Assembly: GCF_000308475.2 (NCBI RefSeq)
Contig: NZ_BAFT02000113.1
Location: 122,159-186,158 of the forward strand
Direction: 5' to 3'
Origin: Nocardia brasiliensis NBRC 14402
GTDB taxonomy: Bacteria > Actinomycetota > Actinomycetes > Mycobacteriales > Mycobacteriaceae
DNA: 64,000 nt
Each line of letters begins with the position of its first letter. Positions within the stretch are counted from its first letter, which is position 1. The notes under the pieces are model-generated. The model did no database searches. It was not told the origin of the DNA and saw only the letters and a list, made by a program, of their open reading frames with translations. Below, piece by piece: positions 57,276 through 64,000 of this stretch. The translations under genes and the position numbers were made by a program.

Positions 57276-58466
57276 GTGGCGAAGGCGAAGTTCGAGCGGA
57301 CGAAGCCGCACGTCAACATCGGCACCATCGGTCACGTCGACCACGGCAAGACCACGCTGACCGCAGCGATCACGAAGGTGCTGGCTGACAAGTACCCGGA
57401 TCTGAACGAGAGCTTTGCCTTCGATCAGATCGACAAGGCGCCGGAGGAGAAGGCTCGTGGTATCACGATCAACATCTCCCACGTCGAATACCAGACGGAG
57501 AAGCGCCACTACGCGCACGTCGACGCGCCGGGTCACGCCGACTACATCAAGAACATGATCACCGGTGCGGCGCAGATGGACGGTGCCATCCTCGTGGTCG
57601 CCGCCACCGACGGCCCGATGCCCCAGACGCGTGAGCACGTGCTGCTCGCCCGTCAGGTCGGCGTGCCCTACATCCTGGTCGCGCTGAACAAGTCGGACAT
57701 GGTCGACGACGAGGAAATCCTCGAGCTCGTCGAGATGGAGGTCCGCGAACTGCTGGCCGCCCAGGAATTCGACGAGGATGCGCCGGTCGTGCGCGTCTCC
57801 GGTCTGAAGGCGCTCGAGGGCGACCCGAAGTGGACCGAGTCGGTTCTGGAACTGATGAACGCCGTCGACGAGTCGATCCCGGACCCGGTCCGTGAGACCG
57901 AGAAGCCGTTCCTCATGCCCGTCGAGGACGTGTTCACCATCACCGGTCGTGGCACCGTCGTCACCGGTCGTGTCGAGCGCGGCATCATCAACGTGAACGA
58001 GGAAGTCGAGATCGTCGGCATCCGCGAGAAGAGCACCAAGACCACCGTCACCGGTATCGAGATGTTCCGCAAGCTGCTCGATCAGGGCCAGGCGGGCGAC
58101 AACGTCGGTCTGCTCGTTCGTGGTATCAAGCGCGAAGATGTCGAGCGTGGCCAGGTCGTCGTGAAGCCGGGCACCACCACCCCGCACACCGAGTTCGAGG
58201 GCCAGGCGTACATCCTGTCGAAGGACGAGGGTGGCCGCCACACCCCGTTCTTCAACAACTACCGTCCGCAGTTCTACTTCCGTACGACTGACGTGACGGG
58301 CGTTGTGACCCTGCCCGAGGGCACCGAGATGGTCATGCCCGGTGACAACACCGAGATGTCCGTCAAGCTGATCCAGCCGGTCGCCATGGACGAGGGTCTG
58401 CGCTTCGCGATCCGCGAGGGTGGCCGCACCGTCGGCGCCGGTCGCGTCACGAAGATCATCAAGTGA
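57276..58466 (+). CDS. tuf: Elongation factor Tu
   Basis: A 396-residue EF-Tu with G-H-V-D-H-G-K-T at 19-26, D-A-P-G-H-A-D-Y (G3) and N-K-S-D-M (G4), then beta-barrel domains II and III ending V-G-A-G-R-V-T-K-I-I-K. It brings aminoacyl-tRNA to the ribosome. GTG start with CAGGAGG upstream. Codons are strongly biased, as in all highly expressed genes of the window. It closes the str operon. Confidence 0.98.
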   Translation: MAKAKFERTKPHVNIGTIGHVDHGKTTLTAAITKVLADKYPDLNESFAFDQIDKAPEEKARGITINISHVEYQTEKRHYAHVDAPGHADYIKNMITGAAQMDGAILVVAATDGPMPQTREHVLLARQVGVPYILVALNKSDMVDDEEILELVEMEVRELLAAQEFDEDAPVVRVSGLKALEGDPKWTESVLELMNAVDESIPDPVRETEKPFLMPVEDVFTITGRGTVVTGRVERGIINVNEEVEIVGIREKSTKTTVTGIEMFRKLLDQGQAGDNVGLLVRGIKREDVERGQVVVKPGTTTPHTEFEGQAYILSKDEGGRHTPFFNNYRPQFYFRTTDVTGVVTLPEGTEMVMPGDNTEMSVKLIQPVAMDEGLRFAIREGGRTVGAGRVTKIIK

Positions 58467-58485
58467 TTCCCTGAATCACTGACCT

Positions 58486-58520
58486 GAACGGCGTCGCTCC
58501 TCGGAGCGGCGCCGTTCGGC
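58486..58520 (+). terminator. Intrinsic terminator after tuf
   Basis: GAACGGCGTCGCTCC and AGCGGCGCCGTTC form a long, slightly imperfect stem 20 nt after the tuf stop, followed by GGCGTTT. Confidence 0.82.
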
Positions 58521-58551
58521 GTTTCCGGGGGTGGGTTGGTACGCGTTCGTG

Positions 58552-58575
58552 AACATCCGAGGTAGTGTGGATGTT
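58552..58575 (+). promoter_or_regulatory. Operator-like inverted repeat touching the antitoxin start
   Basis: AACATCC and GGATGTT, perfect 7-bp arms with a 10-nt centre, end directly at the ATG. The centre contains TAGTGT, 7 nt before the start codon, so the palindrome embraces a probable -10 of a leaderless gene. This is the expected layout for TA self-repression. Confidence 0.6.
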
Positions 58576-59058
58576 ATGAGTGCGGCGTATGACGTGGTCC
58601 CGTTCAGCGAACTGCTACACAAGCCCGCCGTGACGGCTGGGCTGCTGGATCAGGTCCGGGCCGTGCGTCTGCGCCGTCGGGACGCGGGCGACCTCGCGCT
58701 GATGCGGGTAGAACAACTCGACGCCGAGGGTGCCGTCGTCGATTTCACCGCGCGCCTGCTGGCCGGATTGATCCGGCGGGTCGGTGCGGAGGCGGTGCGT
58801 GACGTGCTGCCGGACGCTGTTCCCTGGGTGACCTTCCTGCCCCATGCGGACATGGACCAGTTCTTGCGGGAACTCGTCGCGGTAGCGCAGGGTGCCGCGG
58901 CTCTGGAAAACCTAGCTCCCATCGCATCCTTGCTGACGCAGTGGCGGCACACCGCGGAGATCTATGCTGATCCCGCGCTGCTCGAACTGGTCGTCAAAGA
59001 GCCGGAAGGTGACTTCGGTCCGGCCCCCGTCCCCGACGAGCCCGAGCCCAACCTGTGA
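58576..59058 (+). CDS. Antitoxin of a type II TA pair (prevent-host-death-like)
   Basis: A 160-residue protein. V-V-P-F-S-E-L-L-H-K-P-A-V-T-A-G-L-L at the start and V-R-L-R-R-R-D-A-G-D-L-A-L-M-R match the DNA-binding half of a long actinobacterial Phd-like antitoxin family; the rest is helical and ends in an acidic P-E-P-N-L tail that would cover the toxin. The ATG at 58576 follows the palindrome directly. The end overlaps the toxin start by four bases. Confidence 0.75.
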   Translation: MSAAYDVVPFSELLHKPAVTAGLLDQVRAVRLRRRDAGDLALMRVEQLDAEGAVVDFTARLLAGLIRRVGAEAVRDVLPDAVPWVTFLPHADMDQFLRELVAVAQGAAALENLAPIASLLTQWRHTAEIYADPALLELVVKEPEGDFGPAPVPDEPEPNL

Positions 59059-59405
59059 GCCCCAAACGCGGTGACCGCGCCGCGCCCCCGGCAATCGGCG
59101 CTGAATTCGAAATCCGTTTGGCAACAAGCGAATCCTGCACGGGGTGGGAACAGTTAGCTGCCCAAGCGCCAGGCAATCTGCGCCGAGCCTACGACGTGAT
59201 CCGAGTCGATCCGAGAGCGAAGACCAACCCGGATCGACAGCATCGGCTCAAAGGCGCGCTCGGCTCTGCGACCTGGAAAGGTATTCCGCTGGAGCGTTGG
59301 CAATACGAGGTCACCGGCAGCGGCCGAATCTGGTACCTCATAGACGACCAACGCACCGTGTGGATCGTGTATGCGGGCACCGGGCACCCGAAGGCCACCG
59401 ACTAA
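59055..59405 (+). CDS. RelE-like toxin
   Basis: A 116-residue basic protein coupled to the antitoxin. The C-terminal part has the RelE core R-L-K-G-A-L-G-S-A-T-W-K-G, L-E-R-W-Q-Y-E-V-T-G-S-G-R-I-W-Y-L-I-D and R-T-V-W-I-V-Y-A-G-T-G-H-P-K-A-T: a central strand pair with arginine and tyrosine and a closing H-P-K-x-T. Such proteins cut mRNA on the ribosome; the exact activity here is not known. Partners and order match the first TA pair only loosely, so the two systems are separate families. Confidence 0.75.
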   Translation: MSPKRGDRAAPPAIGAEFEIRLATSESCTGWEQLAAQAPGNLRRAYDVIRVDPRAKTNPDRQHRLKGALGSATWKGIPLERWQYEVTGSGRIWYLIDDQRTVWIVYAGTGHPKATD

Positions 59406-59712
59406 TCTTTCGACGCCTCATGCCCGGTCGAAGCATCGACTAGCGCCGCTGGCGCTCGATCAGGTCGATTACCGAGCCGTGGCATTTGATCGGATCCGGT
59501 GCGGGACGCTTGGGTGTTCGCGCAGGTTGGATGCGAGCTTCGGGGCGCGGCGGATCCGATTGAGCGTGGGGGTGAACCGGGACTATGTGGGCAATCGGGT
59601 GCTCGTCTTCGGTGACGGTCAGCGATTGCCCGACGCCGACTTTCGCGAGGTAATGAAGTAGATCATCGTGAAGGGCGCGTATGTCGACGTTGATGGTCGT
59701 CTCCCTGGGCGG
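59406..59712. other. Gap of about 300 bp without a supported gene
   Basis: An open frame ends at 59661 with R-I-R-L-S-V-G-V-N-R-D-Y-V-G-N-R-V-L-V-F-G-D-G, which looks protein-like, but it has no good start, no ribosome site and no family I know. It could be the end of a decayed gene. Nothing else is seen. Confidence 0.4.
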
Positions 59713-60303
59713 CTAGGGGGCGGGGGTGAGGTGGGTCAGGTGGAGGAGGAGGTAGGCGGGGTTGGTGCAGGCGGTGGCGGTGAAGGGGAGGGGGTGGGGG
59801 ACGGGGGCGTTGGGTGGGGCGACGAGTAGGTGGGTGGTGGGGGCTCGGTCGCATTCGAAGTTGCCCGCCTGGGTGTAGCGGAGGGTGGAGGCGGCGGCCG
59901 AGCCGGGGGCGAGGGTGAGCGGTTGGGGGAGAGTGCTTTCGGTGTCCGGTTCGGCTGGGGGACCGACGGGGGTCGGGGGTGTGCCTGCGGCCAGTGAGAC
60001 CGTGGGGTAGCCGGTGAGGGAGCAGGGAACGGTGCCGGTGTTGGTGAAACGCAGGGGGAGGTAGACGTGGCCCGCGGCGCCGTCCGGTGTGCCCGCGGCG
60101 ACGGTGAGATCTTTTGCGGCGCAGGACGATATGCCTTCGGGGGCGGTCGTGAGCGGCGGGGCGGGGCTGCTGGCCGGCGGCGGGGGCAGCGTCGTGGACG
60201 AGGCGGGCGGCGTGTTGGCAGCGCCGGTTCGGTCCGGCGTATCGGCTCCGCACGCGGTCAGGGGCAGAGCCACAGCGAGGAGGGCAAATGCGGTGCCACG
60301 CAT
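59713..60303 (-). CDS. Lipoprotein with a DUF4232-like domain
   Basis: A 196-residue lipoprotein with lipobox L-T-A-C (cysteine 18), a proline/threonine/serine linker to about residue 58, then a beta-rich domain: V-Y-L-P-L-R-F-T-N-T-G-T-V-P-C-S-L-T-G-Y-P-T-V is the DUF4232 hallmark (N-x-G, C, G-Y-P). Function unknown; such proteins coat the cell envelope of many actinomycetes. The codons near the C-terminus are unusually proline rich. Confidence 0.82.
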   Translation of the reverse strand: MRGTAFALLAVALPLTACGADTPDRTGAANTPPASSTTLPPPPASSPAPPLTTAPEGISSCAAKDLTVAAGTPDGAAGHVYLPLRFTNTGTVPCSLTGYPTVSLAAGTPPTPVGPPAEPDTESTLPQPLTLAPGSAAASTLRYTQAGNFECDRAPTTHLLVAPPNAPVPHPLPFTATACTNPAYLLLHLTHLTPAP

Positions 60304-60381
60304 GCCGCCACCCTAACCCCGCTGGGCCGGGGCCAGCGGGGGAATGGGCAGGGTGGTTCGGTCAGCGGACCGTGGCGTGGT

Positions 60382-61053
60382 TCAGCAGCCGAAGGCTTGG
60401 CCGACCGAGCTTTCGCGTTGAGCTGCGGGGACTTCCCGCAGGCAGCCCAGCGCGACGATGCCGTCGTCGCTCATCTGCACGCCGCTGCGGTCGGCCGGGT
60501 TGACGCAGGTGAGGCCGCTCGTCGCGATGCGGCAGGTGTAGTTGTCGAAGGTGAGGGTGCTGTCGTAGGGCAGCGTCTGGCCGTTACCGTTGATGAAAAG
60601 CCCAGGGTCGCCACGGAATTGGCCGACTGTCAGTTTCGTGCCGGTGTAGTTGACGTAGCCGCCGTCCCAGTTGCCGAAACCTTCGCCTGGCTTCGGTATC
60701 GGGCTCTTCAGTTTGACGACACAGTTGAGTCCGTCGATCCCGTACGCGGTCCCGGTGATGCAACTGATCTTGCCGGACGGACTGGTGAAGGCGATATCGC
60801 CGTTCAGCGCGGTGGCGGGCCTGCCCTCGGTGGTGACGGAGCGATACTGGCCGACGTCGGCGGCGCTGCCCGCCCGCACCCAGGCGATGCGCTCCTTCAG
60901 CTGCCCTTCGCGACTGGGCGCAGTCGAGGAAGGCGCGGCGGTGCTGGTCGTCTTCGCCGGCGGATGGTCCTCGGCCGCCTGCGGGCGACCGGTGGTGGAC
61001 TGGGAGCAGGCGCTGAGCGCCAAGACAAGGGCAACCAGTGCCGCAATACGCAT
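60382..61053 (-). CDS. Putative lipoprotein
   Basis: A 223-residue protein with signal and lipobox L-S-A-C (cysteine 16), a threonine/serine/proline linker, then a domain with five further cysteines (I-S-C-I-T-G, L-N-C-V-V, Y-T-C-R-I-A, L-T-C-V-N, A-L-G-C-L) and a final G-C. The paired pattern suggests disulfides outside the cell. Family not recognised. I start at ATG 61053; the frame stays open upstream through the 36-bp repeats, but that part lacks a signal and is not credible. It follows the 59.7-kb lipoprotein in the opposite order on the same strand. Confidence 0.72.
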   Translation of the reverse strand: MRIAALVALVLALSACSQSTTGRPQAAEDHPPAKTTSTAAPSSTAPSREGQLKERIAWVRAGSAADVGQYRSVTTEGRPATALNGDIAFTSPSGKISCITGTAYGIDGLNCVVKLKSPIPKPGEGFGNWDGGYVNYTGTKLTVGQFRGDPGLFINGNGQTLPYDSTLTFDNYTCRIATSGLTCVNPADRSGVQMSDDGIVALGCLREVPAAQRESSVGQAFGC

Positions 61054-61068
61054 GCCCGCCACCCTAAT

Positions 61069-61176
61069 GCGGCCTCGCACATTCGTGACTCGCAAGCGCT
61101 CCCAGCGGCCTCGCACATTCGTTACTCGCAAGCGCTCCCAGCGGCCTCGCACATTCGTGACTTGCAAGCGCTCTGA
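61069..61176. repeat. Three tandem copies of a 36-bp repeat
   Basis: Units at 61069-61104, 61105-61140 and 61141-61176 differ at one to four positions; a fourth copy breaks off after about 14 bp. Each begins GCGGCCTCGCACATTCG. There are no spacers. The array lies 15 bp upstream of the lipoprotein start, so it is in its promoter region. Confidence 0.9.
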
Positions 61177-61552
61177 GCGGCCTTGCACCGTTGTGGCGCA
61201 AGCACCACAACGGCATTGGGCTCTGTTTGTACGACGCTGCTCGAGCACCGGCGACGCGATGTCGGCGGTGACGTCAAAATCGGGGACAGTCGCTGACGTC
61301 TGGGCTGTGGCCCCGTTTGCCGCGACAGTGGTGAGGGCGGGACACAAATCGGTGCGAGATCGCAGGCGGCCGAGGCGCTTTCGGCGGATTGGGTGGCGCG
61401 GGCGGGGCCGGCCGTTGGCGAAGCAGGCGAGACGAGACGATTCCCGAGCCGCACAGGCGCTGGTCCGCGACGGACACGGTGCTGTGCTTACGGCGGGTGG
61501 TCGCCCCCCGGGGAGCCACGCCCTACGTAAGTGTCGTGATCGGCACTCTCGT
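61177..61552. other. Gap of about 375 bp with one perfect hairpin, no supported gene
   Basis: CCGTTGTGG and CCACAACGG (61188-61213) pair perfectly over an 8-nt loop just beyond the tandem repeat. The rest, up to the SDR gene end, shows no gene on either strand with a start, ribosome site and family resemblance. Confidence 0.5.
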
Positions 61553-62323
61553 TCAGCCCCTGGGGAATTCGCCGCCGTCGATGACGATGCTGCTGCCGGT
61601 CAACCAGCTTGCTCGCGGCGAGACAAGGAAGAGTACGGCGTTGGCGATGTCGGCGGGCAGGCCATCGCGCCCCAGCGGTGGGGTGGTGTTGTCCTGGCCC
61701 GGTCCCGCGCTCGAGCGTGCCCACTGCTCCCGCGTCGCCTCGCCGCCGGGGGTGGCGGTTTTGCCGGGAGATACGGTGTTGACCCGGATTCCGAACGGGG
61801 CCAACTCCGCGGCCAAGCCGCGGCTGTAGTTCTCCAGTGCCGCCTTCGCTGTCGTGTAGTGCAGGAACGGCGGCGCCACCGTGGGGACCGCGGCCGAGGA
61901 GATGTGCACGATCGTCCCCGAACGCCGGTCCCGCATCCCCGGTGCCACCAGCGAGTCCAGTCGCACCGAGGCGAGGAAGTTCAAATCCAGTGCGTCCTGC
62001 CATGTTTGGTCCGGGATCGCCAGTGCGCCTGGGTAGGGGCCCGCCCCGCCCGCGTTGTGGATCAGGACGTCCACGCCGCCGAACAGCCCCTGTGCGGCTG
62101 CGGCGAGCGTCTCCGCACCGGCCCGAGTCCGCACGTCGGCCGCCACGAAGGCGGCCCCCTCCGGCACCGTGCTCGTTTCCGATCGGGCGGTCGCAAGTAC
62201 CTCGGCGCCCGCGTCCAGGAGTTGGCGCACAATGGCGGCACCGATTCCGCGAGTACCGCCGGTCACCACGGCTCGCTTTCCCGCGAGTTCCTTTGTTCCC
62301 GAACCGATCTCGACCGTGGTCAT
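61553..62323 (-). CDS. SDR family oxidoreductase
   Basis: A 256-residue short-chain dehydrogenase. The cofactor loop is V-T-G-G-T-R-G-I-G (about 20-28), N-A-G-G follows, and the catalytic S...Y-T-T-A-K is in place, with V-S-P-G-K-T after it. The closing S-S-I-V-I-D-G-G motif is complete. It oxidises or reduces a small alcohol/ketone with NAD(P); the substrate is unknown. Start at ATG 62323, which gives the standard length. It has no regulator nearby. Confidence 0.88.
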   Translation of the reverse strand: MTTVEIGSGTKELAGKRAVVTGGTRGIGAAIVRQLLDAGAEVLATARSETSTVPEGAAFVAADVRTRAGAETLAAAAQGLFGGVDVLIHNAGGAGPYPGALAIPDQTWQDALDLNFLASVRLDSLVAPGMRDRRSGTIVHISSAAVPTVAPPFLHYTTAKAALENYSRGLAAELAPFGIRVNTVSPGKTATPGGEATREQWARSSAGPGQDNTTPPLGRDGLPADIANAVLFLVSPRASWLTGSSIVIDGGEFPRG

Positions 62324-62706
62324 GTCAGCTGTCCTCTCGATTGCGCATGTGACGGCTCGACGGAAAGGGGCGCGATGTGCCCCGGGGCGCGAATCTTCGG
62401 AGAATCGAGATTGCGCACCTGGTCGAGTGATTTCACGGTATGTCGGCGAAAGAACGACAGGCAAAGACGAATATTCAGCAGGCGGCATAGGTAATTCCTA
62501 TGCCGCCCCGCACCTTTGCGGACCCGGCGGGACGACGTCGCAGCCCGGACAGGCGGCTGCCTGTGGCTGTGCGCGCGAGTTGCGGCGCGATGGATTTGGA
62601 GCGGGATGAGGGTGTGGGGATCGATGACCTCGGGGGTTATCGCGGGGCGTCGGTGTTTTGGTTAGCGTCGACGGGGGAGCGTTGATCAGCAGATCCGGAG
62701 GAAACG
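62324..62706. other. Gap of about 380 bp between the divergent SDR and hydrolase genes
   Basis: No gene is supported on either strand. A short plus-strand frame at 62500-62685 is arginine rich, lacks a ribosome site and resembles nothing known. The space probably holds the two divergent promoters, but I see no clear operator. Confidence 0.4.
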
Positions 62707-63522
62707 ATGAGCAAGTCCAGCCTCGCCGCGGAGCTCGATGTCACCGAGGGTGCGTTGCGGCACGGCATGCCCTATCTGGCGTTGGGGGCCGGACGTCCGC
62801 TGGTGTTTTTGCGGTGGTTCACGCCGGACCATGCCAACCCGCGGGGCTGGATGCGGGATTCGGAAATCAAGATGCTGGCCCCGCTGGCCAGGAACTTCCG
62901 GGTTTACGCGGTCAGCCGGGCGCCCGGCATGGCGGCGGGCACGACGATGGCCGATATCGCCGCCGAGCATGCGGACGCGTTGCGCGCCGAGTTCGGTGAG
63001 CCGGTCGATGTGGCCGGTGTGTCGTCGGGTGGTTCGGTGGCGTTGCAACTGGCGGTGGATCATCCGGCCGCGGTGCGCCGCCTGATCGTCGCGTCCTCGG
63101 GCTACCGGTTGGATCCGCTCGCGAAGGAAAGCCAGATCCGTTATGGCGAAGCGGCTTTCGCGGGTCGGCGCGCCCTGCATCACATGGCGTCGACCACGGT
63201 GTCCTCACCGATCCTGGCGCGGGTAGCGGGTGCGGCGATGTGGTTGATCGATCCGCTGGCGCGCCCCAAGAACCCGGCGGACACCCTGGCCTTCCTGCGA
63301 GCCGAGGACGATTTCGATCTTTCCGATCGGCTCGGCGAAATCCTCGTCCCCACCCTCGTTCTCGGCGGCGAACGGGACGCCGGCTACAGCACCGAGAACT
63401 TCCGGCGAACCGCCGACGGGATCCCGGATTCCCGCCTGATCATCTACCCCGGCACCAGCCACACCGGCGTCACCCGCCACCCCCGCTTCGCGACCGATAT
63501 CGTCGAGTTCCTCGCCGCTTGA
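62707..63522 (+). CDS. Alpha/beta hydrolase
   Basis: A 271-residue alpha/beta hydrolase. The nucleophile elbow is V-S-S-G-G-S (G-V-S-S-G-G, serine at about 101), the acid is likely D in G-G-E-R-D-A-G-Y, and the histidine is in Y-P-G-T-S-H-T-G-V. The early F-L-R-W-F-T-P-D-H is less standard than the usual H-G-x-P oxyanion motif. Substrate unknown. ATG with CGGAGGAAA upstream. Divergent from the SDR gene. Confidence 0.85.
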   Translation: MSKSSLAAELDVTEGALRHGMPYLALGAGRPLVFLRWFTPDHANPRGWMRDSEIKMLAPLARNFRVYAVSRAPGMAAGTTMADIAAEHADALRAEFGEPVDVAGVSSGGSVALQLAVDHPAAVRRLIVASSGYRLDPLAKESQIRYGEAAFAGRRALHHMASTTVSSPILARVAGAAMWLIDPLARPKNPADTLAFLRAEDDFDLSDRLGEILVPTLVLGGERDAGYSTENFRRTADGIPDSRLIIYPGTSHTGVTRHPRFATDIVEFLAA

Positions 63523-63533
63523 GTCGTTCTGCT

Positions 63534-64000
63534 CCCGCACCCTTTCCGATCCTGACCCCGGTGTGTCCCCCGGCGAGTCGGGGTGCGGGAACACGAAAAG
63601 AGTGCGGGAACCCTCGCCCACCCCGCTCCTGCCCCGCCCGCCCCGCCCCGTAGGCGTCCAGTGGACGATCCGGCGGCCGTAGGCAGCAGCCCTGCTCGCT
63701 GCCCGAATGCGGCGCCAGGTGCGCCCGTTCTGCCAGGTCACGCCAGTTCCCGCACCCTTTCCGATCCTGACCCCGGCGTGTCCCCCGGCAAGTCGGGGTG
63801 CGGGAGCACGAAAAGAGTGCGGAACACGGAAAGGGTGCGGGAACCCTCGCGCTCAGATCCGCGGCGTGGGCTCCCAGTGGCCAGCCCAGCGGCCGTAGGC
63901 AGCCGCCCGGCCAGCGACCCGGATACGGCGCGCCAGGTGCGCCGGTTCTGCGAGGTCACGCCAGTTCCCGCACCCTCCTCGATCGTGACCCCGGTGGGCA
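63534..64000. repeat. Tandem repeat of about 215 bp continuing past the window end
   Basis: Copies begin at about 63534, 63749 and 63967 with CCCGCACCC...; the third is cut by the window edge. The units agree well in the first 90 bp (CCGATCCTGACCCCGG, a G/C stem, then CACGAAAAGAGTGCGG) and again near the end (CGGCCGTAGGCAGC, CAGGTGCGCC). On the minus strand both units read R-A-A-A-Y-G-R and H-W-x-P-T, so the repeat may derive from coding sequence. No gene is supported here. Confidence 0.75.

Noticed and set aside
59371..59661. A plus-strand frame after the second TA pair.
   Set aside because: Begins inside the toxin gene, has no ribosome site and no recognised family; noted only as a possible decayed end.
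61069..61176. A regular 36-bp repeat that could suggest a CRISPR array.
   Set aside because: The copies are contiguous with no spacers, only three are complete, and there are no cas genes.
62500..62685. A 61-codon plus-strand frame between the SDR and hydrolase genes.
   Set aside because: Arginine-rich composition like random GC-rich sequence and no start signal.
63205..63959. Minus-strand frames through the hydrolase end and the 215-bp repeats.
   Set aside because: They cross a certain gene or depend on repeat sequence; not supported as intact genes, though the protein-like reading is reported as a finding.

Overview
The window is about two-thirds G+C, with strongly G/C-ending codons and many GTG or TTG starts. 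It comes from a mycolic-acid actinomycete, most likely Nocardia. The evidence is a complete mce operon with its own Mkl-type ATPase, DUF3558 and DUF7373-type lipoproteins, EspC-like and WXG-type export substrates, an FprB-type ferredoxin reductase, and a rplA / rplJL / rpoBC / rpsL-rpsG-fusA-tuf backbone. The species cannot be fixed from the sequence.

Layout. 1-4.05 kb: the end of rplA, an FMN reductase, an MFS exporter on the minus strand, and the rplJ-rplL operon with a promoter, a long leader and a terminator. 4.2-15.7 kb: a contiguous mce lipid-import operon (ATPase, two YrbE permeases, MceA-F, two Mce-associated membrane proteins), mostly with overlapping start and stop codons. 15.8-23.65 kb: rpoB and rpoC behind a clear promoter, separated by a perfect 14-bp hairpin and ended by a strong terminator. 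23.7-26 kb: a small accessory patch with one intact RelE/ParE-type toxin-antitoxin pair, a degenerate PD-(D/E)XK-like protein, a broken HigB-type toxin remnant and small ORFs. 26-40 kb: single-gene metabolic and regulatory units (quinone oxidoreductase, glycerophosphodiesterase, aldo/keto reductases, MmyB-, MarR- and MerR-type regulators with visible palindromic operators, pirin, an AhpD-GNAT fusion, a Uma2 protein, VOC proteins, FprB). 40-47.6 kb: a coupled three-gene unit of two Ser/Thr kinases and a lipoprotein, facing a two-gene EspC / WXG-lytic-transglycosylase unit. 47.7-53.8 kb: oxidoreductase, winged-helix protein, a divergent Lrp regulator and hppD, small secreted proteins and two DUF3558 lipoproteins. 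53.8-58.5 kb: the str operon rpsL-rpsG-fusA-tuf. 58.5-64 kb: a second TA pair, two lipoproteins, a 36-bp tandem repeat, an SDR, an alpha/beta hydrolase, and a 215-bp class repeat that runs off the window end.

How it fits together. The conserved backbone makes ribosomes and RNA polymerase. A cell-envelope theme is inserted into it: mce lipid uptake, kinases with cysteine-rich extracellular sensors, lipoproteins and a type VII-type peptidoglycan hydrolase. The least ordinary material is in the small gaps: interrupted genes (25.3 kb amber stop, 29.97 kb frameshift), start codons with a -10 element only 6-7 nt upstream, paired operators, and repeats of unknown role. No rRNA, tRNA, CRISPR, insertion sequence or prophage was seen.
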